DNA from: Maricaulis sp.
GTDB lineage: Bacteria > Pseudomonadota > Alphaproteobacteria > Caulobacterales > Maricaulaceae
DNA: 64,000 bases
Assembly (NCBI RefSeq): GCF_030149425.1
Contig: NZ_JASBRQ010000078.1
Coordinates: 20,764-84,763 of the forward strand
Reading direction: 5' to 3'
Below, in pieces: positions 27,362 through 36,561 of this stretch. Each line of letters starts with the position of its first letter. The first letter of the stretch is position 1. The notes under the pieces were generated by a model, which did no database searches, had not been told where the DNA came from, and was given only the letters and a program-made list of their open reading frames with translations. The position numbers were made by a program, and so were the translations under genes.

Positions 27362-28984
27362 CTACATCCGAGCAATGCCGAAGCTGTTCGGCCGCACCGA
27401 TCGGTGACGAGCCTCCCAGACTGTCGCCAGCAGGAAACCGAGTGCCTTGCGAGTGTCACGCGGGTCGATCATGCCGTCATCGGTCTCATGGCCGGAGGTG
27501 TAGAACGCGCCGGACTGGCCATCGAACATCTCCTTGATGAAGGCTTCCTGCTGCGCCAATTGCTCGCGATCCGGTTCCACACCGGCGGCTTTCGCAGCGC
27601 CTTCGGCAACGATCGACATCACGGTTGCGGCCTGTGCCCCACCCATCACGCCGGTCGCTGCATTGGGCCAGGAATAAACGAAATCAGGACCGAAGCCCTG
27701 GCCGCACATGCCGTAATTGCCGGCACCAAAGCTTGCACCGATCATGAAGGTCAGGCGCGGCACCTCGATATTGGTCACGGCCTGGATCATCTTCGATCCA
27801 TGCTTGATCATCCCGGCCTGCTCATACTCGGTGCCGACCATGTATCCGGTGGTGTTCTGCAGGAAGACGACCGGGGTGTCGGCCTGATCCATCAACTGCA
27901 TGAATTGCGCAGCCTTGGTCGCCCCGTCCGGGTCGATCGGCCCGTTATTGCCGATCAGGCCGCAGCGATAGCCCATGACGCTGGCCTGCATGCAGACCGT
28001 GGATACGCCATAGCGGGGTTTGAAATCGGAAAAGTCCGAGCCGTCGACAACCCGCGCCACCACCTCGCGAACATCATAAGGGATACGATAATCGACCGGG
28101 ACAATGCCGGCGATCTCGTCCGGGTCATACAGCGGTGGATCGAAGTCGCGCTGCTCGGGCCGGGGGCAGCGGCTATTCCAGCGCAGGCGCTCCACCACCT
28201 CGCGGGCCATCAGCACCGCTTCGCCATCATTCTCGGCGAGATATTCCACCAGGCCGGATGTTTCAGCATGCATGTCCGCACCGCCCAACTCGGCCTCGGT
28301 CGCGATTTCCCCGGTGGCTGCCTTGAGCAGAGGCGGTCCGGCGAGGAAGGCCTTGCCGTTTTCTTTGACGGCGATGACGTAATCGCTCATCCCGGGCATA
28401 TAGGCGCCGCCCGCGGTTGAAGACCCGTGCAAAATGGTGATGACGGGAATGCCCGCCTTGGACAGTTTTGCCTGACCGGCGAACAGGCCGCCACCGCGGA
28501 CAAACCCCTCGACCGTGTAATTGATCAGATCGCCGCCGGCGCTTTCGACCAGATGCACGAAGGGCAGTTTCTGCTCCAGCGCAATCTGCTCGGCGCGCAT
28601 GATCTTCCAACCGGTCCCGCCCATGATGGCACCGCCCTTAATGCCGCTATCATCGACCAGGATCATGCAACGCACACCGCGGATAAAACCGATCCCGGCA
28701 ATCATGGTGGAGCCGGGAATGGAGCGCTCTTCGGGCTGTTTGTCGGCCAGATATCCGGTGAGGTTGCCCAGCGACATCCAGGGCATACCCGGATCGAGCA
28801 GGCGCGCGAGGCGTTCACGCGGGGTCAGCTGGCCGCGAGCCTCGAAGCGCGGCTTGCGCTTTTCCGATATCGCCCCGGCCCGGCTGTTGAGCTCGTCCAG
28901 CTTGGCGATCAGGCCAAGCATGTCGGCCCGGTTCTTCTTGAAACTCTCCGAGCTGGTGGAGATGCGGGATTTGAAGACACTCAT
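27362..28984 (-). CDS. Acyl-CoA carboxylase beta subunit (carboxyltransferase)
   Basis: A 540-residue carboxyltransferase. Segments near the active site include HLVESAGGDLINYTVEGF, HGSSTAGGAYMPGMSD and FMIGASFGAGNYGMCG, which position biotin and the acyl-CoA. It pairs with the alpha subunit at 24537. Its ATG overlaps the AtuA-like stop (ATGA), so the two are translationally coupled, matching the atuA/atuC association. LiuB-type methylcrotonyl-CoA activity is the alternative. Confidence 0.92.
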   Translation of the reverse strand: MSVFKSRISTSSESFKKNRADMLGLIAKLDELNSRAGAISEKRKPRFEARGQLTPRERLARLLDPGMPWMSLGNLTGYLADKQPEERSIPGSTMIAGIGFIRGVRCMILVDDSGIKGGAIMGGTGWKIMRAEQIALEQKLPFVHLVESAGGDLINYTVEGFVRGGGLFAGQAKLSKAGIPVITILHGSSTAGGAYMPGMSDYVIAVKENGKAFLAGPPLLKAATGEIATEAELGGADMHAETSGLVEYLAENDGEAVLMAREVVERLRWNSRCPRPEQRDFDPPLYDPDEIAGIVPVDYRIPYDVREVVARVVDGSDFSDFKPRYGVSTVCMQASVMGYRCGLIGNNGPIDPDGATKAAQFMQLMDQADTPVVFLQNTTGYMVGTEYEQAGMIKHGSKMIQAVTNIEVPRLTFMIGASFGAGNYGMCGQGFGPDFVYSWPNAATGVMGGAQAATVMSIVAEGAAKAAGVEPDREQLAQQEAFIKEMFDGQSGAFYTSGHETDDGMIDPRDTRKALGFLLATVWEARHRSVRPNSFGIARM

Positions 28985-30762
28985 AAATAGGCCTCCGCCA
29001 GATCCGCCGGAAGCGCGACGGGGATTTGCAGCAGGATCTGGCCATAGGCCTTGCCCTGGGGATCATTACGCAGGCTGGCGACACCGCCGCCGCCGAGCAC
29101 GTCGTGAAGCAACACATTCATGGCACCGGTCCCGGGCATGAAATAGCGATCCACACCGCCCTCGAGATAATGTCCGAAGCGCGCCCGCAAGGTCTGATCG
29201 TCGAGCGCCGCCCAGATCCAGGGTGCCAGCGCCGGGTCGCGGGGCAGGACACCGATATTGGCCTTGTCTCCCTTATCCCCCGAGCGGGCCCAGGCGAGCC
29301 GGTGCAGCGGCAGCATCGTCGTGCCGGCCGCGCCAGGAGATGCCGGTTCGTAATGCGGGATATCGGTCGCGTTGATCGCCGCACCCCGCCCCATCCCCAC
29401 AACAATGGACTCGCCTTCGAAATGCACGACCGGCGTCACCTCATTGCGCGGCAGGAGGAAGGAAAACAGGCGCACCACCGGGGAGGGTTTTGGGCGGTTG
29501 CCGGAAAACCCTGAGAGCCCCGGCGGCGCTGCCAGCGCCAGGCCAATCGATTCCCGCAGCACCAGCCCGGCGGCCAGCGCGTCAGCATGTTTGACTGCCA
29601 GCTTCACCGCGACGTCCTTGGCGTCATCCCGGGTCAGAGCGTCGCCATACGCGCTGCCATCGCCGACGACTTCGATCAGGGTCTCGCTGTAATCCGGTGC
29701 GCCAAAGGCCTTCAGCTTGCGCCGTGCGCGCGCCAGGGCTGTTTCAGCAAAGCAGCGGGCTGCGCGGGCCGCCCCCTCACCGACGTAGAAAAAGGTCGAG
29801 CCGGCCCGCCAGCCATCCTGGAAGGTAACGGACACTTTGAGATGGTCTGGAGCCGCGCGCCCCTTTGTGCCCGAGACAGCGATACGGTCCGGCCCGATCT
29901 CATTCAGCTCGACCCGGGTGAAATCGCAGACCACGTCAGGCAGAATGTAGGCGCCGGGATCACCGATCTCATAGAGTATCTGCTCGCCGACCGTTGCGGT
30001 GGTAACCGCCCCGCCTGTGCCCTCGGGCTTGGTGATGACGACCGAGCCATCCGCCGAAATCTCCGCGATCGGGTAGCCGATATCGAGCAGGGTTTCCGCC
30101 AGGTCTTCCCAATCGGTATAATTCCCGCCTGTCGCCTGCGGACCGCACTCAATGATGTGGCCAGCCAAGCTGCCGGCTGCCAAACGGTCCCAGTCCTGCA
30201 AATCCCAATTGAAAGCGTGCAGGCAGGCGCCCAGCGTCACGGCACTGTCCACACCCCGCCCGGTGATGACGATATCAGCGCCGCGGCGAAGCGCTTCGGC
30301 CACGGGTGCGGCGCCAAGATAGGCATTGATCGAGGCGATCGATTTCGCATCCGGGAAGGCCTCGCCGGTGAACATCTCGACATGCCCGCTACCGGCCAGC
30401 TCTGCCGCGCGGTCCATCAGGTCATCACCGGTCACGACCGCCACCTTGAGATCGACACCAGCCTCAGCGACAGCCGCCTCGACCGCCCGGGCACAGGCGA
30501 GCGGGTTCATGCCGCCAGCGTTGGAGATGATCTTCACGCCCTGCCGGGCGATCTCGGGCAGGTTGGGTTTGAGCACAAAGTCGACGAAATCGGGTGCATA
30601 GCCTTTGCCAGGGTCCTTGGCCCGGGCCCGGGCCATGATCGACAGCGTAATCTCGGCCAGGTAATCGAACACGATATAGTCGAGACCGCCGGCCTTGAGG
30701 AATTGCGGCAGCGCCATATCGGACTCGCCCCAAAAACCGCTGGCACCGCCGATCCGGATCAT
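28981..30762 (-). CDS. Acyclic terpene utilisation AtuA family protein (DUF1446)
   Basis: This protein of about 593 residues begins IRIGGASGFWGESDMALPQ and contains DYLAEITLSIMARA, both typical of the AtuA/DUF1446 family. AtuA is required for citronellol/geranyl degradation in Pseudomonas, yet its reaction is not established. A GGDKGDKANI-like C-terminal block (ARSGDKGDKANIGV) matches a second domain seen in long forms. The ATG at 30762 abuts the conserved start of the family; GTG or ATG starts up to 30816 are possible. It is first in the seven-gene operon. Confidence 0.85.
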   Translation of the reverse strand: MIRIGGASGFWGESDMALPQFLKAGGLDYIVFDYLAEITLSIMARARAKDPGKGYAPDFVDFVLKPNLPEIARQGVKIISNAGGMNPLACARAVEAAVAEAGVDLKVAVVTGDDLMDRAAELAGSGHVEMFTGEAFPDAKSIASINAYLGAAPVAEALRRGADIVITGRGVDSAVTLGACLHAFNWDLQDWDRLAAGSLAGHIIECGPQATGGNYTDWEDLAETLLDIGYPIAEISADGSVVITKPEGTGGAVTTATVGEQILYEIGDPGAYILPDVVCDFTRVELNEIGPDRIAVSGTKGRAAPDHLKVSVTFQDGWRAGSTFFYVGEGAARAARCFAETALARARRKLKAFGAPDYSETLIEVVGDGSAYGDALTRDDAKDVAVKLAVKHADALAAGLVLRESIGLALAAPPGLSGFSGNRPKPSPVVRLFSFLLPRNEVTPVVHFEGESIVVGMGRGAAINATDIPHYEPASPGAAGTTMLPLHRLAWARSGDKGDKANIGVLPRDPALAPWIWAALDDQTLRARFGHYLEGGVDRYFMPGTGAMNVLLHDVLGGGGVASLRNDPQGKAYGQILLQIPVALPADLAEAYL

Positions 30763-30807
30763 CGCCTTTTCCGCCACCACAGCCTCCCACGCCGATTGAC
30801 AAAACAA

Positions 30808-30828
30808 TGAGATCATCTCAGCCTGAGA
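30808..30828. promoter_or_regulatory. Two overlapping 13-bp palindromes: candidate AtuR-type operator
   Basis: TGAGAT-C-ATCTCA (30808-30820) and TCTCAG-C-CTGAGA (30816-30828) are each perfect 13-bp inverted repeats with one central base, sharing a half-site. They sit in the gap between the AtuA-like operon and the divergent dehydrogenase-TetR genes. From memory, AtuR, the TetR repressor of Pseudomonas atu genes, binds 13-bp inverted repeats next to atuA. The TetR gene at 32017 is the likely binder. Confidence 0.65.
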
Positions 30829-30871
30829 CCGTCAACCGTCAATCATAGTGCAACGGCCGCAGGAGAGAGGC

Positions 30872-32014
30872 ATGGACAACCCGTTCGATACGGAAGAACG
30901 CCGCGCCTTTCGCGAGACCGTCCGGCGCTTCGTGGCCGAAGACATCACGCCCTTTGTCGATCAGTGGGACGAGCAGGGCGCAGTCCCGCAGGAACTGCAT
31001 GAGAAAGCCGGTGCGCTAGGCGCATTCGGCTTCGGCACCGAAGAAAAATGGGGCGGGCTTGGGTTTGATGATTGCTTCATGCGCGCAGCCTGGGGCGAGG
31101 AGATCGCCCAGTGCGGCGCGGGCGGTGTAGCCGCCTCACTCGGTGCCCGCTCGATTTCGATCAAGCCTATTCGTGACCTGGCCCCGGATTCGATCCGCGA
31201 ACGGGTGCTGCCTGAGATCATCTCAGGTCGTAAATCGTCCAGCCTGGCCATCACTGAACCTTCCGGCGGCTCCGATGTCGCCGGCATGCAGACCACGGCC
31301 CGGCGTGACGGCGATGATTATGTGCTCAACGGGCAGAAGACCTTCATTACCGGCGGCATGATCAGTGACTATTTCGTCGTCGGCGCGCGCACGGCACCAG
31401 GGCGGCTGGACGGTATTTCACTCTTCTTCGTCGAGGCGGATGCACCCGGATTTTCACGCACCGAGATCGACCGGAAGATGGGCTGGTGGTGCTCGGACCA
31501 GGCGACACTTTACTTCGAAGATTGCCGCATTCCGGCCAGCGCGCTGCTCGGACAAGAAAACCGCGGCTTCCTCTCCATTGTCGATAATTTCAACGGCGAG
31601 CGCATCGGCCTGATCGCCGGCATGCTGGGCGCCATGAAACTGTGCCTGAATGAGTCCATAGCGTGGGCCCGTGACCGTGAGACCTTTGGCAAGCCTCTGA
31701 TCCAACACCAGGTTATCCGGCACAAACTGGCCGAAATGTCGGCCCGCACCGATATGATAGAAGCCTATCTCAACACGATTTGCTGGCAGGTGAATGAGGG
31801 CCGCACTCCGGTCGCGGAGATTTCCAAGGCGAAATTCTCCGCATCCAAAGCGCTGGAATACTGCGCCTCCGAAGCGATGCAGATTCTCGGCGGTGCCGGA
31901 TATCTGCGCGGGCACCCGGTCGAGCGCGTCTACCGGGAAGTGAAGGTCCAGGCGATCGGCGGCGGCTCGGAAGAGATCATGCGCGACCTCGCCGCGCGCC
32001 AGATGGGCTTGTAA
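30872..32014 (+). CDS. Acyl-CoA dehydrogenase (AtuD/LiuA-like)
   Basis: A 380-residue dehydrogenase. It has the segment ITEPSGGSDVAGMQT, LNGQKTFITGG, DRETFGKPLIQHQ and the C-terminal block MQILGGAGYLRGHPVERVYREVK. This suits isovaleryl-CoA or citronellyl-CoA dehydrogenases, which form the alpha-beta double bond before carboxylation. GGAGAGAGG precedes the chosen ATG (an upstream TTG/ATG opening is less likely). It begins the rightward unit with the TetR gene and the acyl-CoA ligase. Confidence 0.9.
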   Translation: MDNPFDTEERRAFRETVRRFVAEDITPFVDQWDEQGAVPQELHEKAGALGAFGFGTEEKWGGLGFDDCFMRAAWGEEIAQCGAGGVAASLGARSISIKPIRDLAPDSIRERVLPEIISGRKSSSLAITEPSGGSDVAGMQTTARRDGDDYVLNGQKTFITGGMISDYFVVGARTAPGRLDGISLFFVEADAPGFSRTEIDRKMGWWCSDQATLYFEDCRIPASALLGQENRGFLSIVDNFNGERIGLIAGMLGAMKLCLNESIAWARDRETFGKPLIQHQVIRHKLAEMSARTDMIEAYLNTICWQVNEGRTPVAEISKAKFSASKALEYCASEAMQILGGAGYLRGHPVERVYREVKVQAIGGGSEEIMRDLAARQMGL

Positions 32015-32016
32015 GC

Positions 32017-32685
32017 ATGACAGACAGCACAAGCCGCAACAGCCGGACAACAGAACGTCGTGACGCCATTTTGAGCGCGGCGCGCGAAGTTTTCATCGAA
32101 CATGGCTTTGAGGATGCCAGGGTCGCCGAGATCGGCCGCCGCGCCGGTATCGCGGAAGGCACGGTTTATCTCTACTACAAGACCAAGACCGCCCTGATGG
32201 AAGCCGTTCTGGCGGATTTCTGGCAAGACCTGACCCAGGGCGCACGCGACACCACCGCCCGGCATAGCGCACCGCTTGAACGGCTGCGCGCGCTGGCAGA
32301 CTACCATTTGACCGGCGTTATCCGCGACCTGCCCTTCCTCGACCTCGCCGCCAAGCTGCGCAAGGCCTACAGCGTCGACCCGCAAACCCGGGACCGGCTA
32401 CGCGCCTATGTCGCCGTCTTTGATGATATCTACCAGTCCGGTGCGTCCACCGGCGTGTTCCGCGACGACCTTCCGCTGTGGATTCCGCGCGACATGTTCT
32501 ACGGCACGCTGGAATATTCCGCCCGCACCATCGCCCTGCGTGAAGCCGAACGGCCAACCGGCGTGGTGGATAATCTGATCCAGGCCTTCCAGCGCACCTA
32601 CGGTCCCGCGCCTGCAGAAAGCCTGAGCGCAGCCCTGATTGAGCGGCTGGAACGCGCGGTGGAGAAAATCGAGCCAGAGCGGTGA
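32017..32685 (+). CDS. TetR/AcrR family transcriptional regulator (AtuR-like)
   Basis: A 222-residue TetR protein. The N-terminal HTH is clear (ILSAAREVFIEHGFEDARV, then IGRRAGIAEGTVYLYYKTK), and a helical ligand domain follows. It starts two bases after the dehydrogenase stop. The 13-bp palindromes in the divergent promoter upstream make it the likely repressor of both the carboxylase operon and its own unit, released by an acyl-CoA intermediate. Confidence 0.88.
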   Translation: MTDSTSRNSRTTERRDAILSAAREVFIEHGFEDARVAEIGRRAGIAEGTVYLYYKTKTALMEAVLADFWQDLTQGARDTTARHSAPLERLRALADYHLTGVIRDLPFLDLAAKLRKAYSVDPQTRDRLRAYVAVFDDIYQSGASTGVFRDDLPLWIPRDMFYGTLEYSARTIALREAERPTGVVDNLIQAFQRTYGPAPAESLSAALIERLERAVEKIEPER

Positions 32686-32761
32686 TGATTGAACCCGCGG
32701 CAGGCCATGGGCTTGATCCGGAGACGCCGGAAAGGCTCAATGCCGCGAAGGGGAGAACAAC

Positions 32762-34375
32762 ATGTATCAAGTCGAGCTGACGCAATCCTACTTTCCAGCC
32801 CAGGGCGGACCGGAACCGGCACCGCTGACGATCGGCGCCATGTTGCGCCAATCAACAGAGCGCGCACCGGACCAGGCAGCACTGGTCGAGCTCGGCTTTG
32901 ACGGCCAGCCGGGCCGGTCCTGGAGCTATGCGCAATTGCTGGCCGAGAGCGAGCGCCTGGCCCGCGCCCTCGCTTCGCGCCATAGCGAAGGGGCCCGGAT
33001 CGCCGTTTATGCCAATAATACGCCGGAATGGGTCCTGCTCGAACTCGCCTGCGGTCTCGCCGGCATCACCCTGGTAACGGTCAATCCGGCCTACCAGCCG
33101 CGCGAGCTGAAATATGTACTCGAACAGTCCCGGTCCGAGGCGATCTATTACGTGGCCGAATTCCGCGGCAATCCGATGCAAGAGATCGCCGACAAGGTTT
33201 GTGACGAGCTTCCGGCGATCAAGCATCGCATCCTGCTGACCGATCACGCCGCCATGTATGCGGGTGAGGATACCGGCGAGCTGCGCTCACCCAGCCCGCG
33301 CGATCCGGTGCAGATCCAGTACACCTCCGGCACGACAGGCTTTCCCAAAGGGGCCTTGCTGCACCATCACGGCCTGATCCAGAACGGCTTTGATGCGATG
33401 GCCCGCGGCGGCATGCGCCAGGGCGATGTCTTCGTTCACCACATGCCGCTCTTCCACACCACAGGCTGCGCCATTCTGGTGCTCGGCGGTCTGGCGACAG
33501 GCTGCACCATGCTGCTCGCCCCGGTCTTCGATCCGGGCATGATCGTTGCGGTGATGGAACGCGAGAAAACCCGCTTTGTGCTCGGCGTACCGACCATGCT
33601 GGTTGCTCTGCTCGAGGAAGTGCGCCGCTCCGGCCGGGACGTGTCCTCGGTGGCCCACATCATGGCCGGCGGGGCCATGGTGCCACCCCAGCTCTGCCGT
33701 GACGCCAAGGAGGTGTTCGGCGCCTCGATCCAGATCGTCTACGGCCAGACGGAAACCTCTCCCGTGCTGACCCAGGCCTGGCATGATGACAGCCTGGAAG
33801 ACCTGACCGAGACCATCGGTCAGCCGGTGCAGCACACCGAGATTTCCATCCAGGACCTGCATACCGGCACCATCCTGCCGATCGGCGAACAGGGCGAGAT
33901 CTGTGCTCGCGGCTACAGTGTCATGCTCGGCTATAACGACAATCCAGAAGCGACGGCGGCGACCATCGACAAGGAGGGGTGGCTGCACACCGGTGATCTC
34001 GGGCGCATGGATGCGCGCGGCTATCTCAAGATCACCGGCCGGGTGAAGGAGATGATTATTCGCGGCGGCGAAAACCTCTTCCCGGCGGAAATCGAGAACG
34101 CCATGCTCGAACACCCCGCCATCGCCGAGATCGCCGTGGTCGGCGTGGCGGACGAAAAATGGGGCGAGCAGGTCGCCTGTTTCTTCCGCACAGGCGAGGA
34201 CACCGCTCTCAGCGCCGCCGATCTCAAGGCTTTTGTCCGCGAGCGCCTGTCACCGCAGAAGACACCGGCCTACTGGATCCAGGTTGAGGACTGGCCCCTG
34301 ACCGGCTCGGGCAAGATCCGCAAGTTCAAACTGGCCGAAAGCTTCGAGGCCGGCGAGTTTGAACCGCTGAGCTGA
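32762..34375 (+). CDS. Acyl-CoA synthetase (AMP-forming)
   Basis: A 537-residue adenylate-forming ligase with all three core motifs: YTSGTTGFPKGALL (with the lysine absent from the FAAL at 15500), YGQTETSPV, and GWLHTGDLGRMDARGYLKITGR. The catalytic lysine lies in GSGKIRKFK. It would activate a free branched or medium/long-chain acid to its CoA thioester for the dehydrogenase-carboxylase pathway next door. It lies 76 bases after the TetR gene with a plausible GGGGAGAA site. Confidence 0.9.
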   Translation: MYQVELTQSYFPAQGGPEPAPLTIGAMLRQSTERAPDQAALVELGFDGQPGRSWSYAQLLAESERLARALASRHSEGARIAVYANNTPEWVLLELACGLAGITLVTVNPAYQPRELKYVLEQSRSEAIYYVAEFRGNPMQEIADKVCDELPAIKHRILLTDHAAMYAGEDTGELRSPSPRDPVQIQYTSGTTGFPKGALLHHHGLIQNGFDAMARGGMRQGDVFVHHMPLFHTTGCAILVLGGLATGCTMLLAPVFDPGMIVAVMEREKTRFVLGVPTMLVALLEEVRRSGRDVSSVAHIMAGGAMVPPQLCRDAKEVFGASIQIVYGQTETSPVLTQAWHDDSLEDLTETIGQPVQHTEISIQDLHTGTILPIGEQGEICARGYSVMLGYNDNPEATAATIDKEGWLHTGDLGRMDARGYLKITGRVKEMIIRGGENLFPAEIENAMLEHPAIAEIAVVGVADEKWGEQVACFFRTGEDTALSAADLKAFVRERLSPQKTPAYWIQVEDWPLTGSGKIRKFKLAESFEAGEFEPLS

Positions 34376-34424
34376 CCGGCAATCACGATGCGCGGAAGGG
34401 CGGCTGACCCATTGATCTTGCTGG

Positions 34425-34450
34425 CCTGACGCGGTCAATATCGCGTCAGG
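34425..34450. promoter_or_regulatory. Perfect inverted repeat ahead of galT
   Basis: CCTGACGCG and CGCGTCAGG, nine-base arms around an eight-base AT-rich centre, end 18 bases before the galT ATG. No T-run follows, so an operator for the galactose operon is more likely than a terminator of the ligase gene. No regulator gene lies beside it. Confidence 0.45.
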
Positions 34451-34468
34451 TTCGGCAGGGGGTTGAAC

Positions 34469-35536
34469 ATGCAAAACCGGTTGGCCGGACGAGCGCGCGA
34501 TTTCTTCCGCCGCGACCACGAGAAGCGCGATGGCCGCACCCTCTCGCTCTACGGCTTCAGCCCCCATGAAGGCGAACCCGGTGAGGAATTTACCGATCCG
34601 GTCACGGCCAATGCCGAAATGCGCTACCACCCGCTGCGCCAGGAATGGACACTGTTCGCGCCGCATCGCCAGAACCGCACGTTCAAACCCTCCAAGGCCG
34701 CCAACCCGCTCGCCCCGGCCCGGCCCGGCGCACCGGTCACGGAAATCCCGTTTGCAGACTTCGAACTGGCGGTCTTCGGCAATCGCTTTCCCAGCCTGCA
34801 CCCGCAAGCGCCTGAACCCGAAGCCGCACCCTGGACCGCGCGCCCGGCCAGCGGGCACGCCGAGGTCATCGTCTATTCGCCGGAAGATGAGGGCTCACTG
34901 GCTACACTCGGACAGGACCGCCGCGTCTTGCTGGTCGAAGCGCTGATCGACCGCTACCGGCAGCATTATGAGGCCGGCGCTGCCTATGTTCTGCCGTTTG
35001 AAAACCGCGGCGAGGCAGTCGGCGTGACCCTGCACCATCCGCACGGTCAGATTTACGCCTTCCCGGAGATCCCGGCACCGCAGGCGCGCGCCGAAACCGC
35101 CTTTGCCGCCGGTTATGACCTGGAAGCCGAGCGCCGCGCATGGGGCGCGGATTATGCGGTGAGCGAAGCGGGAGGCCTCTTTGCCTATTGCCCGCCCTGG
35201 TCCCGCTTTCCCTTCGAGACCTGGCTGTCAGCAGCGTCGCGCCAGCCGGGACCATGGGCGTTTTCGGCGGAAGAGGTGGAAGGCCTGGCGCAGCTCCTCG
35301 GCGAGATGTCTGCGCGTTATGACACGCTCTTCGACCAGCCGATGCCCTATATGATGAGCTTTCAGGCCGCCCCCCGAAAGACAGCCGGCCGGTTCCAGTT
35401 CAGCGTTCAATTCTACCCGATCCTGCGTGCCGCAGGGCGGCTGAAATACCTGGCCGGCGTTGAACAATCGACCGGCATTTTCACCGTCGACATCGACCCG
35501 CTGACCGCGGCGAAATCCTTGCGCGAGGCGGGCTGA
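34469..35536 (+). CDS. galT: Galactose-1-phosphate uridylyltransferase
   Basis: A 355-residue Leloir enzyme that exchanges UMP between UDP-glucose and galactose-1-phosphate. The active-site triplet is in HHPHGQIYAFPEIP. The N-terminal part has RYHPLRQEWTLFAPHRQNR, and the C-terminal half has MPYMMSFQAAP. The ATG at 34469 follows a GGGGG site; TTG at 34463 is unlikely. The final TGATG overlaps the galactokinase start. It heads the four-gene galactoside operon. Confidence 0.95.
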   Translation: MQNRLAGRARDFFRRDHEKRDGRTLSLYGFSPHEGEPGEEFTDPVTANAEMRYHPLRQEWTLFAPHRQNRTFKPSKAANPLAPARPGAPVTEIPFADFELAVFGNRFPSLHPQAPEPEAAPWTARPASGHAEVIVYSPEDEGSLATLGQDRRVLLVEALIDRYRQHYEAGAAYVLPFENRGEAVGVTLHHPHGQIYAFPEIPAPQARAETAFAAGYDLEAERRAWGADYAVSEAGGLFAYCPPWSRFPFETWLSAASRQPGPWAFSAEEVEGLAQLLGEMSARYDTLFDQPMPYMMSFQAAPRKTAGRFQFSVQFYPILRAAGRLKYLAGVEQSTGIFTVDIDPLTAAKSLREAG

Positions 35537-36561
35537 TGGGCAGTAGCTGGACGCCCGGCCGGGTCAATCTGATCGGCGAATGGATCGATTTCAACGGCGG
35601 ACACGTGCTGCCGGCTGCCTTGCCGCTGGGCGTTACGGTGACGCTCCGCGCGGACCATGGCGAGACCGACACGGTGACATCGGCCCAGTTTGACGGCGTC
35701 AGCGACGCTGCGCTCGATGCTCCGGCCCGCGGGGATTGGGCGGACTATGTCTTCGGAGCCCTGCAGGCCGCCCGGCGACAGGGCTGGCTCGATAGCGGGG
35801 CCACGGTTTGTCTGGACAGCGACATTCCTGCTGGCGCGGGCGTCTCATCCTCGGCGGCCGTGACCGTCGGCGTGCTCAAGGCCGCAGCACCGCCCGGCAC
35901 TGATCCGACCCGTCTTGCCACCTTGGCCCGGGAGGTCGAGAACCAGTTTGTCGGCGTGCCCTGCGGGATCATGGACCAGATGGCAGTGGCCCATACCGGC
36001 CCCGGTGAAGCGCTGGCGCTGGACACGCGCAGCCTGGGCTTTGAACGCCTGCAGTTTCCGCCGGGCTGGCGCTTCGCGGTGCTTCACTCCGGCGTTGATC
36101 GCAAGCTGGCCGATGGCCGTTATAGCGCGCGCCGGGATGCCTGCCTGGCAGCGGCCAACACCCTCAAGGTCGATTATTTATGCGACGCCCAGGATCTGAC
36201 CGCACTGCCACTGGAACTCCAGCCCATAGCGCGCCACGTCATCAGCGAGAACGCGCGCACCCTCGATGCCATCACCGCACTCAAGGCGGACGATCACACG
36301 CAGTTCGGCGCCCTGATGGAGCAATCGCATGCCTCCCTGCGTGATGATTTCCGGGTCTCCACACCGGAGATCGACGCACTGGTCGCCAATGCCATCGCCG
36401 AAGGCGCCCCCGGCGCACGCCTGACCGGAGCAGGGTTTGGTGGATGCATTGTGGCCTTCCTGCCCGAAGGTGCGGATGAGACCTGGACCAGAGACCTGCT
36501 GGCCCGACACCCCAAGGCCTGGCTTGTCGCCGCGGTTGGCGGCGCAAAGGAGCGAACATGA
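35536..36561 (+). CDS. galK: Galactokinase
   Basis: A 341-residue GHMP kinase that phosphorylates galactose at C1. The GHMP glycine/serine loop is IPAGAGVSSSAAVTVG. The N-terminal galactokinase signature reads GRVNLIGEWIDFNGG, where the usual GEHTDYN has His replaced by Trp, a sugar-contact position. The C-terminal motif GARLTGAGFGGCIVA is intact. It overlaps galT by one base and the alpha-galactosidase by four, so all are co-translated. Confidence 0.93.
   Translation: MGSSWTPGRVNLIGEWIDFNGGHVLPAALPLGVTVTLRADHGETDTVTSAQFDGVSDAALDAPARGDWADYVFGALQAARRQGWLDSGATVCLDSDIPAGAGVSSSAAVTVGVLKAAAPPGTDPTRLATLAREVENQFVGVPCGIMDQMAVAHTGPGEALALDTRSLGFERLQFPPGWRFAVLHSGVDRKLADGRYSARRDACLAAANTLKVDYLCDAQDLTALPLELQPIARHVISENARTLDAITALKADDHTQFGALMEQSHASLRDDFRVSTPEIDALVANAIAEGAPGARLTGAGFGGCIVAFLPEGADETWTRDLLARHPKAWLVAAVGGAKERT

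Noticed and set aside
29587..30810. A 407-residue plus-strand frame
   Set aside because: It is antisense to the AtuA-like gene; no motif or start signal supports it.
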